From Methylomagnum ishizawai (GTDB taxonomy: Bacteria > Pseudomonadota > Gammaproteobacteria > Methylococcales > Methylococcaceae): a stretch of DNA of 64,000 nt. The DNA is taken from positions 310,001 to 374,000 of the forward strand of contig NZ_AP019783.1 of the NCBI RefSeq assembly GCF_019670005.1. The letters are read 5' to 3'. Shown here one piece after another: positions 9,728-18,592 of this stretch (position 1 is its first letter; the number at the start of each line of letters is the position of its first letter). The notes under the pieces were generated by a model. It had not been told where the DNA came from. It saw only the letters and a list, made by a program, of their open reading frames with translations, and did no database searches. The position numbers and the translations under genes are program-made.

Positions 9728-9892
9728 GCCCCGGCCCGCTCCCAGGGCCGCGGGCGGGGCGCTGGCCGATTTCGGTCCGACCGCCCGGCCTGCCTTCCCC
9801 GGTCGGTCTGTCCCGGCCCACCCGCTTCAATCCCCCGGATCGCGTCACCGCCCAAGGCGGCGGGTTCCACCCAGCACGAGGACCACCCTAGG

Positions 9893-11581
9893 ATGATCTT
9901 GGAAACCTTGAGCGCCATGCGCGACCTGGGCCGTTTGCACGACCTCGCCTCGATCCTGATCCGCTATGGCTTCGGCGATGTGGTGCGGCGGCTGGGGATG
10001 GAGCCGGTGTTGGAGCGGGCCGGGCGGGCCTTGCACTGGACCCGCTTCGAGGAACTCTTGCACCTCGACCCGCCGCAGCGGGTGCGCAAGGCCATGGAGG
10101 ACATGGGACCGACCTTCATCAAATTCGGCCAAATCCTCTCGACCCGGGTGGATTTGTTCACGCCGGAGTGGATCGCCGAATTCGAGAAACTGCACGATCG
10201 GGTGCCGCCCTTGCCGTTCGAGGCGCTGCGTCCACAGTTGGAGGAGGACTTGGGCGCGGCCCTGTCCGAGGTGTTCGCCCAGATCGACCCCAACCCGCTG
10301 GGCACGGCCTCCATCGCCCAGGTGCATCGGGCGGTGTTGCCGGACGGCCAGCAGGTCATCGTCAAAATCCGCCGTCCGGGTATCCGTCCCACCATCGAGG
10401 CCGATCTGCGCCTCTTGGAACGCTTGGTGGTCATCATCGAGCGCGAATTCGCCGACGCCCGCCGCTTCCATCCCCAGGAAATCCTGCGCCAGTTCAAGCT
10501 CTCGCTGCGCAACGAGCTGGATTTGCTGACCGAGGCCCGCAATACCGAACGCGCCGCCAATAATTTCGCGGGCGACGCCCAGATCGTCGTGCCCAAGGTG
10601 TTCTGGGAATATTGCGGCGAGCGCGTCAATGTCCAGGAATACATCGATGGCATTCCGGGCCGGAGCCTCCAAACCCAGCACATCGCCGGTTTTGACCGCA
10701 AGCTCGTGGCCCAGCGCGGGGCCGACGCCGTGCTGAAGATGGTGTTGATCGACGGTTTTTTCCATGCCGATCCGCATCCGGGGAATTTCATCTATCTGTC
10801 CGGCAACCGGCTGGCCTTCATCGATTTTGGCATGGTGGGTTCCCTGGCCGAAGTCCGCCGCGCCCAGGTGGTGGACCTGCTCAACGCCATCGTGGTGCGC
10901 GACGCCCCGGCCATGGTGGATGTGTTGCTGGACTGGACCGACGAGGGCAATCCCAGCACCGAGCGGCTGATTTCCGAGGTCGGCATGTTCATCGACAAAT
11001 ACCACGGCGTGGCGCTGCGGCAATTGCGGCTGGGCGATATCCTGGGCGATATGACCGCCCTGATGCGCGAACACCGGCTGACCTTGCCGCCGGACCTGAC
11101 CATGCTGTTCAAGGCGCTGATCACCCTGGAAGGCATGGGCCGCCAGATCGACCCCGATTTCGATATCGTGAGCCAGGTCGCGCCGCGCCTGAGCCAGGCC
11201 ATGTTGGAGCGCCACAAGCCGGAAGTCCTGATGCGCCATGCCCAGCGCAACCTCAGTAGCGTGCTGGCGCTGCTGGGCAGCTTGCCCGCCGATATCCGCC
11301 GGGTCATGCGCTTGTTGCGGGCCGGGGCGGTGAAGGTGAATGTGGATATGCCGGAATTGGCGCATTTCGGCGGGTTGATGGACCGCGCCGCCAGCCGCTT
11401 GACCGTGGGCATGGTGACGGCGTCCTTGATTATCGGCTCGTCCATCGTGATGACCGTCAACGGCGGGCCGCTGCTGTTCGGTTTGCCCGCCCTGGGGGTG
11501 TTGGGCTTCACGGCGGCGGGGGTCGGGGGCGTGTGGTTGTTGGCTTCGATGTGGCGGACTTCGCATGGCGATGAGCGCTAG
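9893..11581 (+). CDS. ubiB: UbiB/AarF-family atypical protein kinase
   Basis: 562 residues. Family signatures are clear: KxGQ (K77-F-G-Q80), the alanine-rich loop NPLGTASIAQVH, the VIVKIRRPG lysine, FHADPHPGNF and the metal-binding IDFGMVG. Two membrane helices at about 505-550 anchor it at the inner membrane, as in UbiB, which supports late ubiquinone biosynthesis by an ATPase activity. The N-terminus (HDLASILIRYGFGDVVRRLG) resembles the wider AarF group, and no other ubi gene is adjacent, so a general AarF assignment is possible. A 165-base gap separates it from minE, and it overlaps the next gene by 17 bases. Confidence 0.8.
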   Translation: MILETLSAMRDLGRLHDLASILIRYGFGDVVRRLGMEPVLERAGRALHWTRFEELLHLDPPQRVRKAMEDMGPTFIKFGQILSTRVDLFTPEWIAEFEKLHDRVPPLPFEALRPQLEEDLGAALSEVFAQIDPNPLGTASIAQVHRAVLPDGQQVIVKIRRPGIRPTIEADLRLLERLVVIIEREFADARRFHPQEILRQFKLSLRNELDLLTEARNTERAANNFAGDAQIVVPKVFWEYCGERVNVQEYIDGIPGRSLQTQHIAGFDRKLVAQRGADAVLKMVLIDGFFHADPHPGNFIYLSGNRLAFIDFGMVGSLAEVRRAQVVDLLNAIVVRDAPAMVDVLLDWTDEGNPSTERLISEVGMFIDKYHGVALRQLRLGDILGDMTALMREHRLTLPPDLTMLFKALITLEGMGRQIDPDFDIVSQVAPRLSQAMLERHKPEVLMRHAQRNLSSVLALLGSLPADIRRVMRLLRAGAVKVNVDMPELAHFGGLMDRAASRLTVGMVTASLIIGSSIVMTVNGGPLLFGLPALGVLGFTAAGVGGVWLLASMWRTSHGDER

Positions 11582-12461
11582 GTGCCGGCCCGAGGCGGTG
11601 AACCTGGATCGGGCCATGCCCCGCCACGATTTGCACACCCATTCCACCGCCTCCGACGGGGCTTACGCGCCCGCCGAATTGGTCCGCCAAGCCGCCTTGG
11701 CCGGGATCGAAGTGCTGGCCTTGACCGACCATGATTCCACGGCGGGCGTGGCCGAGGCCCGGAGCGCCGCCGCCGGTTTGGCTATCCGCATCGTGCCGGC
11801 GGTCGAGGTCTCGGTGACTTGGCAGAACAAGACCCTGCACATCGTCGGCCTCAATATCGACCCGGAGCATCCGGCTTTGCAGGCGGGTTTGGCCCGGCTG
11901 CGGGCCATCCGCGATGAACGCGCCGTGGAAATCGGGCGGCGCTTGGCCAAGCATGGCATTCCCGGCGTGTTCGAGGCGGTGTCGGCCCTGGCCGGGACGG
12001 GGATGGTGACCCGCACCCATTTCGCCCAATATCTGGCCGGGCAGGGCTTGGCCGGGGATGCGGGCGATGCCTTCAAGCGCTATCTGGGCCACGGCAAGCC
12101 GGGCTATGTCGCCACGCAATGGGCCGATCTGGCCGAGGCCATCGGCTGGGTCCGCGCGGCGGGCGGGATCGCGGTGGTGGCCCATCCCCGGCGTTATCAA
12201 CTCACCGGAAGCTGGCTGCGGCGGCTGTTGACGGAATTCAAGGCGATGGGCGGGGAGGGGATCGAAGTGGCTTCCGGCGTGGCCGTGCCCAACGATGTGC
12301 AGGCCAGCGCCGATCTGGCCCGGCGCTTCGGTTTGCTGGCCTCGGTGGGGTCCGATTTCCACAGCCCCGACCACCATTGGCTCAAGCTGGGACGGCTGCC
12401 GCCCTTGCCCGCCGGGCTGGTGCCGGTGTGGAGCCGCTGGCCCGCGGGGCCGGATTCATGA
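11565..12461 (+). CDS. PHP-domain phosphoesterase (RNase AM / YciV-like)
   Basis: 298 residues from ATG 11565, which overlaps the ubiB end; ATGs at 11571 and 11616 are also in frame, and the conserved domain begins just after the last. PHP metal-binding motifs are in order: DLHTHSTASDG near residue 22, TDHDST, the HP pair in VVAHPRRY, and GSDFHSPDHHW near the C-terminus. This arrangement is that of RNase AM/TrpH proteins, which remove 5' nucleotides from RNA or act on 3',5'-bisphosphates. It is linked to tag by an ATG overlap at 12458 or a short gap. Confidence 0.85.
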   Translation: MAMSARCRPEAVNLDRAMPRHDLHTHSTASDGAYAPAELVRQAALAGIEVLALTDHDSTAGVAEARSAAAGLAIRIVPAVEVSVTWQNKTLHIVGLNIDPEHPALQAGLARLRAIRDERAVEIGRRLAKHGIPGVFEAVSALAGTGMVTRTHFAQYLAGQGLAGDAGDAFKRYLGHGKPGYVATQWADLAEAIGWVRAAGGIAVVAHPRRYQLTGSWLRRLLTEFKAMGGEGIEVASGVAVPNDVQASADLARRFGLLASVGSDFHSPDHHWLKLGRLPPLPAGLVPVWSRWPAGPDS

Positions 12462-12481
12462 ACCATCACGGGAAACACCCC

Positions 12482-13051
12482 ATGCCACGATGTCCTTGGG
12501 CCGAACGCAGTCCGCTGGAACAGCAATACCACGATCTCGAATGGGGTTCGCCGCTGCACGACGATAGGCGGCTGTTCGAGTTCCTCATCCTGGAAGGGGC
12601 GCAGGCCGGCCTGTCCTGGGTCACGATTTTGCGGAAGCGCGAGGCTTACCGCGCCGCGTTCGACCAATTCGACGCCGAACGCATGGCCCGCTACGACGAG
12701 CTTAAAAAAGCCGAATTGCTGGCCGACGCGGGCATCGTCCGCAACCGGCTCAAGATCGAATCCGCCATCGGCAACGCCCGCGCCTATCTGGCCGTCCGCG
12801 AGCAATTCGGCAGCTTCGACGCCTATCTCTGGCGCTTCGTGGACGGGCGGCCGCGCCGCAACGCCTTCCAGGACATGGCCGAGATACCGACCCGTTCCCC
12901 CGAATCCGACGCCATGAGCCGGGACATGAAAAGGCGCGGCTTCCGTTTCGTCGGCACCACGATTTGCTATGCCTTCATGCAGGCGGTCGGGATGGTCAAC
13001 GACCATCGGGTGGATTGCTTCCGCTGGCGGGAACTCGACGGCGGCGGCTAA
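12482..13051 (+). CDS. tag: DNA-3-methyladenine glycosylase I
   Basis: 189 residues (E. coli Tag has 187). The start at 12482 gives MPRCPW with C4 and H17 exactly where Tag binds its structural zinc; the partner ligands appear in NDHRVDCFRW near the C-terminus. An in-frame ATG at 12458 overlaps the previous stop (ATGA) and is an alternative. The enzyme removes 3-methyladenine from alkylated DNA by base excision; the helix-hairpin and Y-HD-EWG region (residues 16-22) are intact. It follows the PHP gene and precedes a lytic transglycosylase. Confidence 0.95.
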   Translation: MPRCPWAERSPLEQQYHDLEWGSPLHDDRRLFEFLILEGAQAGLSWVTILRKREAYRAAFDQFDAERMARYDELKKAELLADAGIVRNRLKIESAIGNARAYLAVREQFGSFDAYLWRFVDGRPRRNAFQDMAEIPTRSPESDAMSRDMKRRGFRFVGTTICYAFMQAVGMVNDHRVDCFRWRELDGGG

Positions 13052-13144
13052 CGGCCACGGGGTCGGCCTTGATCCGGCGGGTATCGGTTTATCCCCGAGT
13101 TTGCTAAATTCCCCCGGATAAAACACGGTGCGCATGGGGGAAAG

Positions 13145-13975
13145 GTGGCTTTATTCAGATACGTATTGCTGGGCGGGCTGCTCGCGGGCAGCGCCTCGGC
13201 CCAGGCCCAGGACTTCATCCAGCAAGCGGCGGGCTTGCGGGCGCGGGCGGCGCTCTATGAACATGGCCGGGGCGTCGGGCAGGATTACGCCGAGGCCTAC
13301 CGGCTCTATTGCAAGGCGGCGCTGCTGGGCGATTCCATGGCGGCGTACAACCTCGGGTGGATGTATTTCAACGGGCGCGGCCTGCCGCGCAAGGCGGAAC
13401 TGGCGGTGGGCTGGTTCAAACGCGCCGCCAAGGCGGGCGATGCCTACGCGGCGAGGATGGTGGCCCATTACGGCGCGGTCCAGGCCGCCGAAGACCCGGC
13501 CTGCCAGCCCGAGCCGCCGCCCCCGGTGGTGACCGCCACCCTCAAGCGCAAGAATCCCCATCGCGGCGTGGTGGCGGATTGGGTCGAGCGGATCGCCCCG
13601 GTCTATTCCATCGATCCCGAGTTGGTGATGGCGGTGATCCAGGCCGAGTCCGGCTTCAATCCCGCGGCGCTCTCGCCCAAGAACGCCCAAGGCTTGATGC
13701 AGTTGATCCCGGCCACGGCGGAGCGCTTCGGCGTCAAGGATATCTGGGACCCGGAACAGAACATCCGCGGCGGCACGGCCTATCTGCATTGGCTGCTGCG
13801 GCATTTCTCGGGCAAGGTGGAATGGGCGCTGGCCGCCTACAACGCGGGCGAACGCACGGTGGAGCAATACCAGGGCGTGCCGCCCTACAAGGAAACCCAA
13901 AGCTATGTGAAGCGCATCCTGGCTTCCTATCAAAAAACCACCCATCCGATCCCGCCGCCCCTGGGCAAGTCCTGA
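13145..13975 (+). CDS. SEL1-repeat lytic transglycosylase (SLT family)
   Basis: 276 residues from a GTG. Residues 1-22 are a signal peptide (ending ASAQAQ). Two SEL1-like repeats cover about 35-115 (ALYEHGRGVGQDYAEAYRLY and NLGWMYFNGRG), then a Pro-rich linker, then the SLT catalytic domain at about 145-265 with catalytic Glu in IQAESGFNP, GLMQLIPATA, and AAYNAGE. It cleaves peptidoglycan glycan strands in the periplasm to make anhydro-muropeptides. SEL1 repeats suggest a protein partner. The gene ends just before a strong bidirectional terminator. Confidence 0.9.
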   Translation: MALFRYVLLGGLLAGSASAQAQDFIQQAAGLRARAALYEHGRGVGQDYAEAYRLYCKAALLGDSMAAYNLGWMYFNGRGLPRKAELAVGWFKRAAKAGDAYAARMVAHYGAVQAAEDPACQPEPPPPVVTATLKRKNPHRGVVADWVERIAPVYSIDPELVMAVIQAESGFNPAALSPKNAQGLMQLIPATAERFGVKDIWDPEQNIRGGTAYLHWLLRHFSGKVEWALAAYNAGERTVEQYQGVPPYKETQSYVKRILASYQKTTHPIPPPLGKS

Positions 13976-13981
13976 AACGCG

Positions 13982-14007
13982 AAAAACCCCGCCTAGGCGG
14001 GGTTTTT
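13982..14007. terminator. Bidirectional intrinsic terminator
   Basis: A perfect 12-bp inverted repeat (AAAAACCCCGCC, 2-base loop, GGCGGGGTTTTT) with runs of A and T at its ends lies between the convergent transglycosylase and pstS genes. It should stop transcription from both sides. Confidence 0.9.
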
Positions 14008-14032
14008 CATGCCGGGCCGGGGGTGGCGCGGC

Positions 14033-15100
14033 TTATTTCATCGTCATCGGGGTCATTTTCTTGGCGGCGGCGGCGACATGCTTGCGTTCGGCTTCGGGCA
14101 GCGGGATCAAGCCCTTGTCGGCCAGATAGCCTTCCTCGCCGAACGCCTTCTCGCTGGTGAACTCGGTCACATAGGCCTCGATGCCGGGGATCATGCCGGC
14201 ATGGGCCTTTTTCACGTAGAAGAACAGCGGGCGGGAAATGGCGTACTTGCCGGAGGCGATATGCTCGTAGCTGGGCGCGACGCCATCGACCGGGGCGGCC
14301 AGCAGCTTGTCGGAGTTCTGGTCCAGGAAGCTGTAGCCGAAGACACCGACGGCGGTGGGGTTGGCTTCCAGTTTCTGCACGATCAGGTTGTCGTTCTCGC
14401 CGGCCTCGATGTAGGCACCGTCCTCGCGCACGGTCATGCAGACGTTCTTGAACCAGGCGTCGTCGGTTTCCTTCTTGGCCTTGATCCAGGGAATCTGGGC
14501 GCAGCCGCCTTCCAGGGCCAGTTCGGCGAAGGCGTCGCGGGTGCCCGAGGTCGGGGGCGGGCCGAGGACTTCGATCTTGGTCTTGGGGAGCTTGGGATTG
14601 ATCTCGTTCCAGGTCTTGTAGGGATTCTCGACCAGGGCGTCGCCGTCCGGCTTGGCGGGGTCGGGCACGCGCTTGGCGAGGGCGAGGTAGAGTTCCTTGC
14701 GGGTCAGTTCCACCAGCTTGTCCTTGGATTTCTTGGACTGCGCGGCGACGATGCCGTCGTAGCCGATCTTCACTTCCACGATGTCCTTGACGCCGGCCTT
14801 CTGGCAGGTCTCGAACTCGGTCTTCTTCATGGCGCGGGAGGCGTTGGCGATATCGGGATATTGCACGCCGACCCCGCCGCAGAACAGCTTGATGCCGCCG
14901 CCGGTGCCGGTGGCTTCGACCTTGGGGGTCTTGAACTTGCCGCCCTTGCCGAATTGTTCGGCGACCACGGTGGCGAAGGGATAGACGGTCGAGGAGCCGA
15001 CGATGCTGATGTAATCGCGGCCGGCCTCGGCGGCGTCCGCGCCTTGGGTCAGGGCCAGGCCGGCGGCGAGGGCGCTGGCGATCAGGAGCTTGTTGTTCAT
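14033..15100 (-). CDS. PstS-family phosphate-binding periplasmic protein
   Basis: 355 residues. A signal peptide (1-23, ending GADA) precedes the PBP-like fold. Phosphate-binding loops are recognisable: GSSTVYPFATVVAEQF, ATGTGGG and PPTSGTRDAF. It is of the longer PstS/SphX-like kind common in marine and environmental bacteria. No pstCAB genes follow; instead the gene sits 90 bases downstream of an OprP-like porin on the same strand, so the pair looks like an outer-membrane/periplasm phosphate capture unit feeding a transporter encoded elsewhere. Confidence 0.9.
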   Translation of the reverse strand: MNNKLLIASALAAGLALTQGADAAEAGRDYISIVGSSTVYPFATVVAEQFGKGGKFKTPKVEATGTGGGIKLFCGGVGVQYPDIANASRAMKKTEFETCQKAGVKDIVEVKIGYDGIVAAQSKKSKDKLVELTRKELYLALAKRVPDPAKPDGDALVENPYKTWNEINPKLPKTKIEVLGPPPTSGTRDAFAELALEGGCAQIPWIKAKKETDDAWFKNVCMTVREDGAYIEAGENDNLIVQKLEANPTAVGVFGYSFLDQNSDKLLAAPVDGVAPSYEHIASGKYAISRPLFFYVKKAHAGMIPGIEAYVTEFTSEKAFGEEGYLADKGLIPLPEAERKHVAAAAKKMTPMTMK

Positions 15101-15160
15101 GCGAAACCTCGGTGGATTGAAGGGGGGCTGAGTTTATGGGGTGTCGTGGCGGAGGGGAAG

Positions 15161-15181
15161 CCCGGCGGGGATGCCGCCGGG
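15161..15181. other. GC-rich hairpin between porin and pstS
   Basis: A perfect 8-bp stem (CCCGGCGG / CCGCCGGG) with a 5-base loop lies in the 90-base porin-pstS gap. There is no T-run after it on the leftward strand, so it is more likely an mRNA-stability or partial attenuation element than a terminator. Confidence 0.4.
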
Positions 15182-15190
15182 CGGTTCCGG

Positions 15191-16846
15191 TTAGAAGTCG
15201 AGACGGACCGCGGTTTCCCAGATATCCGGGCTCAGGCCGTTGAAGCAGCCGATGGTGTCGTTCCCGGTCGCGCTGGTGGTGCATTTTCCGGCCGACCCGG
15301 TTTGGGTGCCGAAGATATGCACCCAGTTGGTCATGAAGCGGACTTTCGGGGTGAGGTACCAGTTGACGCCCAAGGTGCCGGCGTTGATGGAGCCACCGTT
15401 GATGTGTTTGGTGTTCATGTCCATGGTGTCGTAGCGGGCCGCGATTTCCCATGCGCCCCAACCATCGCCGAACAGGAAGTTGCTGTGGGGGATGACCCGG
15501 TTCCAGGTGCCTTTCTTCTCGTCGTAGGGGCGGTTTTCGCCGGTCAGGAACCAACCGCCTTGCACGTAGAAGCCTTGCAACAGGTCTTGGTTGGAATAGC
15601 CCTGGCCCGCGATCTGGGCCTGCATGTATTCGGCCTCCATATGCACCGGGCCATAGGAACCCGCGAGTTCGGCGCCGAACATCGCGACTTCGTCGGCCCT
15701 GAAGGAACCCGGCGCGTCCTTGTTGCCCTTGGTCAGGTTGCCGGTGTTGATCCAGGCGGTGCGGTCTATGTCGGTGTCCGGCTGGGACAGGTATTGCCAG
15801 CCGCCGTTGCGGTAGGTGCCGTCGGCGTTGTAGTTGTTGTTCACGCTGCGCCAGGAACCCCACACGCCGGTATGCAGGACATAGCCGTCCTCCTTGCTAT
15901 AGAGCGGGGCGAGGGTGCCGCGGCCCACGAGTTGGTAGCTGGTGTTGCCGCTGAAGCCGTTGCGGTTGGTGTTGCCCGCCGAGGTGTTGTTGGAGCTGTT
16001 GCCGGGGGCCGGGGCGCCGACCGATTCCGTGGTGATGCCGCCGCGCAGCGTCCAGGGCATGTTGAACGCCTTTTCGAAGGTCTCGGCCATGATACCGACT
16101 TGGTATTTGCTATTGGGGCCGGATTCGATGAAGGCGTTGTTGGGCAGGGAGCGCTCGATGAAGGTGAGGTAGTTGTTGCTCATCACCGACTCCATGCTCT
16201 TGCCTTCGTTCATCTGGCCGATGGTGATGGTGAAGGGCTTGAAATGGAGGTATTTCAGGTAGGCGTCGGTGATGCCGTTGACACCGCCGCCGTTGCGCGC
16301 CCAGTCGTACTCGAAGCGGTATTCGTAGTCCTTCCACATGATGCCTTCCGTGTACAGGCGGAGGCGGCGGAAGCCCACGCCATTGTCCAGGTCGGTATTG
16401 GCGTGGTCCGCTTGGCCGTTGTGGTTGTCGTTGAAATTGACCTGGGTGTCCACCTGGATGCGGCCACCGATCTTGGCCTTGAAGTTGCCGTCGTTGGATT
16501 CGATTTCCAGGCCCTTTTCGCCCAGCTTCACATGGGCGGCGTCCTTGTCCTCGGCCTTGGCCGGGGCCGCCGCCGTGGCGCTTTGTTTCTTGCTGAGGTT
16601 GGAATATTGGTCCTTGGTGATGGCCCCGTTCTTCTGGAGGATTTCCAGGAGGTCCGGGCTGTTTTGGGCGGCACCCTTTTGGCCCAGGGCGTGATATTGC
16701 TCCTTGGTGATGGTGCCGTTCTTGAGCAGCACGTCCAATAGCTCGGTATCCGCCGCCGCCGCCGTTCCCACCGAGAGGGCGGTGATCGCGGTCGCGACCA
16801 GGGGGCGACGCGAAGCGCGAGGCTTCGCCAGAACTTTCGATTTCAT
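15191..16846 (-). CDS. OprP/OprO-type phosphate-selective porin
   Basis: 551 residues from ATG 16846, which has a GGGGAA site upstream; the open frame continues to 17029 but that stretch is promoter DNA. A signal peptide (ending TAAAA) is followed by a near-tandem pair of short helices, LLDVLLKNGTITKEQY and LLEILQKNGAITKDQY, which resemble SHOCT-like oligomerisation motifs, then a 16-strand beta-barrel from about residue 115 ending in the C-terminal aromatic VRLDF needed for Bam assembly. OprP-type porins take up phosphate or polyphosphate under starvation. It is first in a porin-pstS unit with a Pho-box-like repeat upstream. Confidence 0.88.
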   Translation of the reverse strand: MKSKVLAKPRASRRPLVATAITALSVGTAAAADTELLDVLLKNGTITKEQYHALGQKGAAQNSPDLLEILQKNGAITKDQYSNLSKKQSATAAAPAKAEDKDAAHVKLGEKGLEIESNDGNFKAKIGGRIQVDTQVNFNDNHNGQADHANTDLDNGVGFRRLRLYTEGIMWKDYEYRFEYDWARNGGGVNGITDAYLKYLHFKPFTITIGQMNEGKSMESVMSNNYLTFIERSLPNNAFIESGPNSKYQVGIMAETFEKAFNMPWTLRGGITTESVGAPAPGNSSNNTSAGNTNRNGFSGNTSYQLVGRGTLAPLYSKEDGYVLHTGVWGSWRSVNNNYNADGTYRNGGWQYLSQPDTDIDRTAWINTGNLTKGNKDAPGSFRADEVAMFGAELAGSYGPVHMEAEYMQAQIAGQGYSNQDLLQGFYVQGGWFLTGENRPYDEKKGTWNRVIPHSNFLFGDGWGAWEIAARYDTMDMNTKHINGGSINAGTLGVNWYLTPKVRFMTNWVHIFGTQTGSAGKCTTSATGNDTIGCFNGLSPDIWETAVRLDF

Positions 16847-16980
16847 TATGTTTCCCCGATGTTTGTTATTCATGGCCATCGCAATCTTTGCCTGGCAAGC
16901 CGGGTTTGTTGGTCCAAACCAACAGGCGATTGCAAAAACGCGACGGACTATACGGATCGGGCTTTGCGGAAATGTTTCAG

Positions 16981-17002
16981 TTTGATGACCGTTTGATGAC
17001 GG
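16981..17002 (-). promoter_or_regulatory. Pho-box-like direct repeat
   Basis: On the leftward strand two adjacent 11-bp units read CCGTCATCAAA and CGGTCATCAAA (9 of 11 identical), matching the spacing and core (GTCAT-A) of PhoB sites. It lies 135 bases upstream of the porin start, ahead of a TATAGT that could serve as a -10. Regulation by PhoB is inferred. Confidence 0.6.
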
Positions 17003-17103
17003 AGGCACGGTAAGCGACTGAATTCGCAATGGATTCCGTAGCTTAACCCAAGACCTTGATAGGGCTTGATTTTTTGGTCCAGCGTGAATCCTGGCGTGAA
17101 ACC

Positions 17104-18201
17104 CTACTTCACGACACGGAGTTTCGGGGGCTGGTCCAGCACCGCCGCCGCGTCCGCCAGGTCTTCCTGGGCGAGGAAGGCATAGGTGCGGTAGGTGGTG
17201 GTCACGTCGGCATGGCGCAGGATCCGCGCTATCCGGTGGATGTCCACGCCGTTCTGGGCCAAGATGCTGCCGCAGGTACGGCGGAGGTCGTGAACGGTGG
17301 TGTGGGGCATTTCCAGGCCCGCGTGGCGGATGGCCCGTTGCAGGTCTTGATAGGGGTCCGTGTGCGGGAATACCCGGTTGTCGGGCTGGCGCTCGGCTTT
17401 CCGGTTGGCTAGGGCGAGGCGGGCCGTCCGGTTGAGGGGGACCGCGCCGACCTTGCGGTTTTTCTGGTCGGCGCGGCCCAGGTGCAGGACGCCGTTGTCA
17501 AGGTCCACCCGGTCCCAGGTGAGGCGCAGGGCTTCTTCCCGGCGCAATCCGGCGTTGAGGCAAAGCCGGATGTAGTCGGGCAGGTAGGCTTTGCGCGGGT
17601 GGGCGCGGCCATAGGCTTCCGCCGCCGCGATGAGTTGGCCGATTTCTTCGGGGGTGAGCCAGCGGTCGCGGGGCGCGTTCGGGGCGGGCTTGCGGGAGCG
17701 CCAGGGGTTGGGGATGGCCCATTCCAGGCGCTCGATAGCCCAGTTGGTAACGCTGGACATGAAGGCGATTTGGTTGCGGATGGTGGCGTCCGCAGTGCCC
17801 GCCGCCCGGCGTTGTTGGATGAAGGCATCGACCGCCGCGCCGTTGATTTCGGTCAGCGGGGTGGTTTTGAAGGCGTCGAACAGCCCGGCGCGGAGCATCC
17901 CACCCTGGTTGCGCCGGGTGCCGGGGGTGTGTTTGGAGCCGGGGCCGTCGAGGTAGCGGTTTATCATTTCGGCGAAGGTGTGGGTTGTGGTGGGGAGTTC
18001 CTGCGGGGTTGGGAGCGGGGTTTGCGCGATGAATCCGGCCCGGATTCGCTTGGCTTCGTGGCCTCGGGGGTCGTCGGCCACTTTAATCCCAGTCGAGCGG
18101 CGAGCAGTTCGGCTTCCGATTTTCCAGGCTGCCCACCAGTAGGGGGAGTCGGGCCGCTGGTAGATGCCGTCTTGGTCGCGGGGTTTGTTTCTTTTTTGCA
18201 T
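17104..18201 (-). CDS. int: Tyrosine-type phage integrase
   Basis: 365 residues from ATG 18201 with a GGAGG site; the open frame extends 89 codons further but runs antisense-like through the HTH gene. An arm-binding N-terminus (GIYQRPDSPYWWAAW), a core-binding SAM-like domain (about 75-165) and a catalytic domain follow, with R220, K250, H304-x-x-R307, H330 and the nucleophile Y340. It catalyses site-specific integration and, with an excisionase, excision. It is the last gene of the leftward operon and abuts the likely attL. Confidence 0.95.
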   Translation of the reverse strand: MQKRNKPRDQDGIYQRPDSPYWWAAWKIGSRTARRSTGIKVADDPRGHEAKRIRAGFIAQTPLPTPQELPTTTHTFAEMINRYLDGPGSKHTPGTRRNQGGMLRAGLFDAFKTTPLTEINGAAVDAFIQQRRAAGTADATIRNQIAFMSSVTNWAIERLEWAIPNPWRSRKPAPNAPRDRWLTPEEIGQLIAAAEAYGRAHPRKAYLPDYIRLCLNAGLRREEALRLTWDRVDLDNGVLHLGRADQKNRKVGAVPLNRTARLALANRKAERQPDNRVFPHTDPYQDLQRAIRHAGLEMPHTTVHDLRRTCGSILAQNGVDIHRIARILRHADVTTTYRTYAFLAQEDLADAAAVLDQPPKLRVVK

Positions 18202-18377
18202 GTCGTTTCCTCCATGGAGGACTCGCCAGCTTGCCGCCTCCGAAGATAGTCTGCCAGCGCTTGTTCGTCCACCCGGACACAGCCCTTCGTGACCCGGATC
18301 ACGGGGATGTGCCGCCGGACGGTGGACGTGCTGATGCTGAGGCGCTCGGCCGCCTGGGCGATGGTCAGGAGGGTCAT
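17964..18377 (-). CDS. Excisionase-like HTH protein
   Basis: 137 residues. Residues 1-55 form a MerR/Xis-type winged helix (MTLLTIAQAAERLSISTSTVRRHI, then a wing and DYLRRR), the fold of phage excisionases and DNA-binding domain 17 proteins. The remaining 80 residues are low-complexity and overlap the integrase coding sequence in another frame for 238 bases. That overlap is real on paper because no stop occurs, but the tail may have little function. Position immediately upstream of int supports an excisionase role. Confidence 0.65.
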   Translation of the reverse strand: MTLLTIAQAAERLSISTSTVRRHIPVIRVTKGCVRVDEQALADYLRRRQAGESSMEETTCKKETNPATKTASTSGPTPPTGGQPGKSEAELLAARLGLKWPTTPEATKPSESGPDSSRKPRSQPRRNSPPQPTPSPK

Positions 18378-18592
18378 GCCACGTCTCCCAGCAATCCAAA
18401 TTCCACCCGCTCGACGCTGACCTTCCCCGGCAGGACAAACCCGGATGGATAGACCGTGGGGCGCGCATGCCGCCGGATCAGGAGGGTCCGGCACTGGCCA
18501 CACTCGAAATGATCGGTGGGCAGGTGGCGGGGCATGGCCGAAAGCGGGGTTTGGGCACCGCAGGTGCAAGTCATGAAGGGTTCGGAGTTCAT
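18374..18592 (-). CDS. Small zinc-ribbon protein
   Basis: 72 residues starting at the ATG that overlaps the stop of the DUF488-ASCH gene (ATGA) and ending in an overlap with the HTH gene. Two CxxC-type pairs (CTCGAQ and CGQC) with intervening histidines predict a small zinc ribbon. No family recognised. The tight overlaps on both sides support it being a genuine gene of the leftward operon. Confidence 0.6.
   Translation of the reverse strand: MNSEPFMTCTCGAQTPLSAMPRHLPTDHFECGQCRTLLIRRHARPTVYPSGFVLPGKVSVERVEFGLLGDVA

Noticed and set aside
9845-11647. 600-codon leftward frame opposite ubiB
   Set aside because: His/Gln-rich mirror of the UbiB sequence. All kinase motifs are on the rightward strand.
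14009-16741. A 910-codon open frame antisense to pstS and the porin
   Set aside because: It exists only because GC-rich codons lack stops on the other strand. Its product is Gly/Ala/Val/His-rich with no domain, and both leftward genes have clear homology and signal peptides.
17003-17103. A tRNA gene as integration target
   Set aside because: No cloverleaf or CCA-end-like sequence could be traced between the Pho box and the integrase stop.
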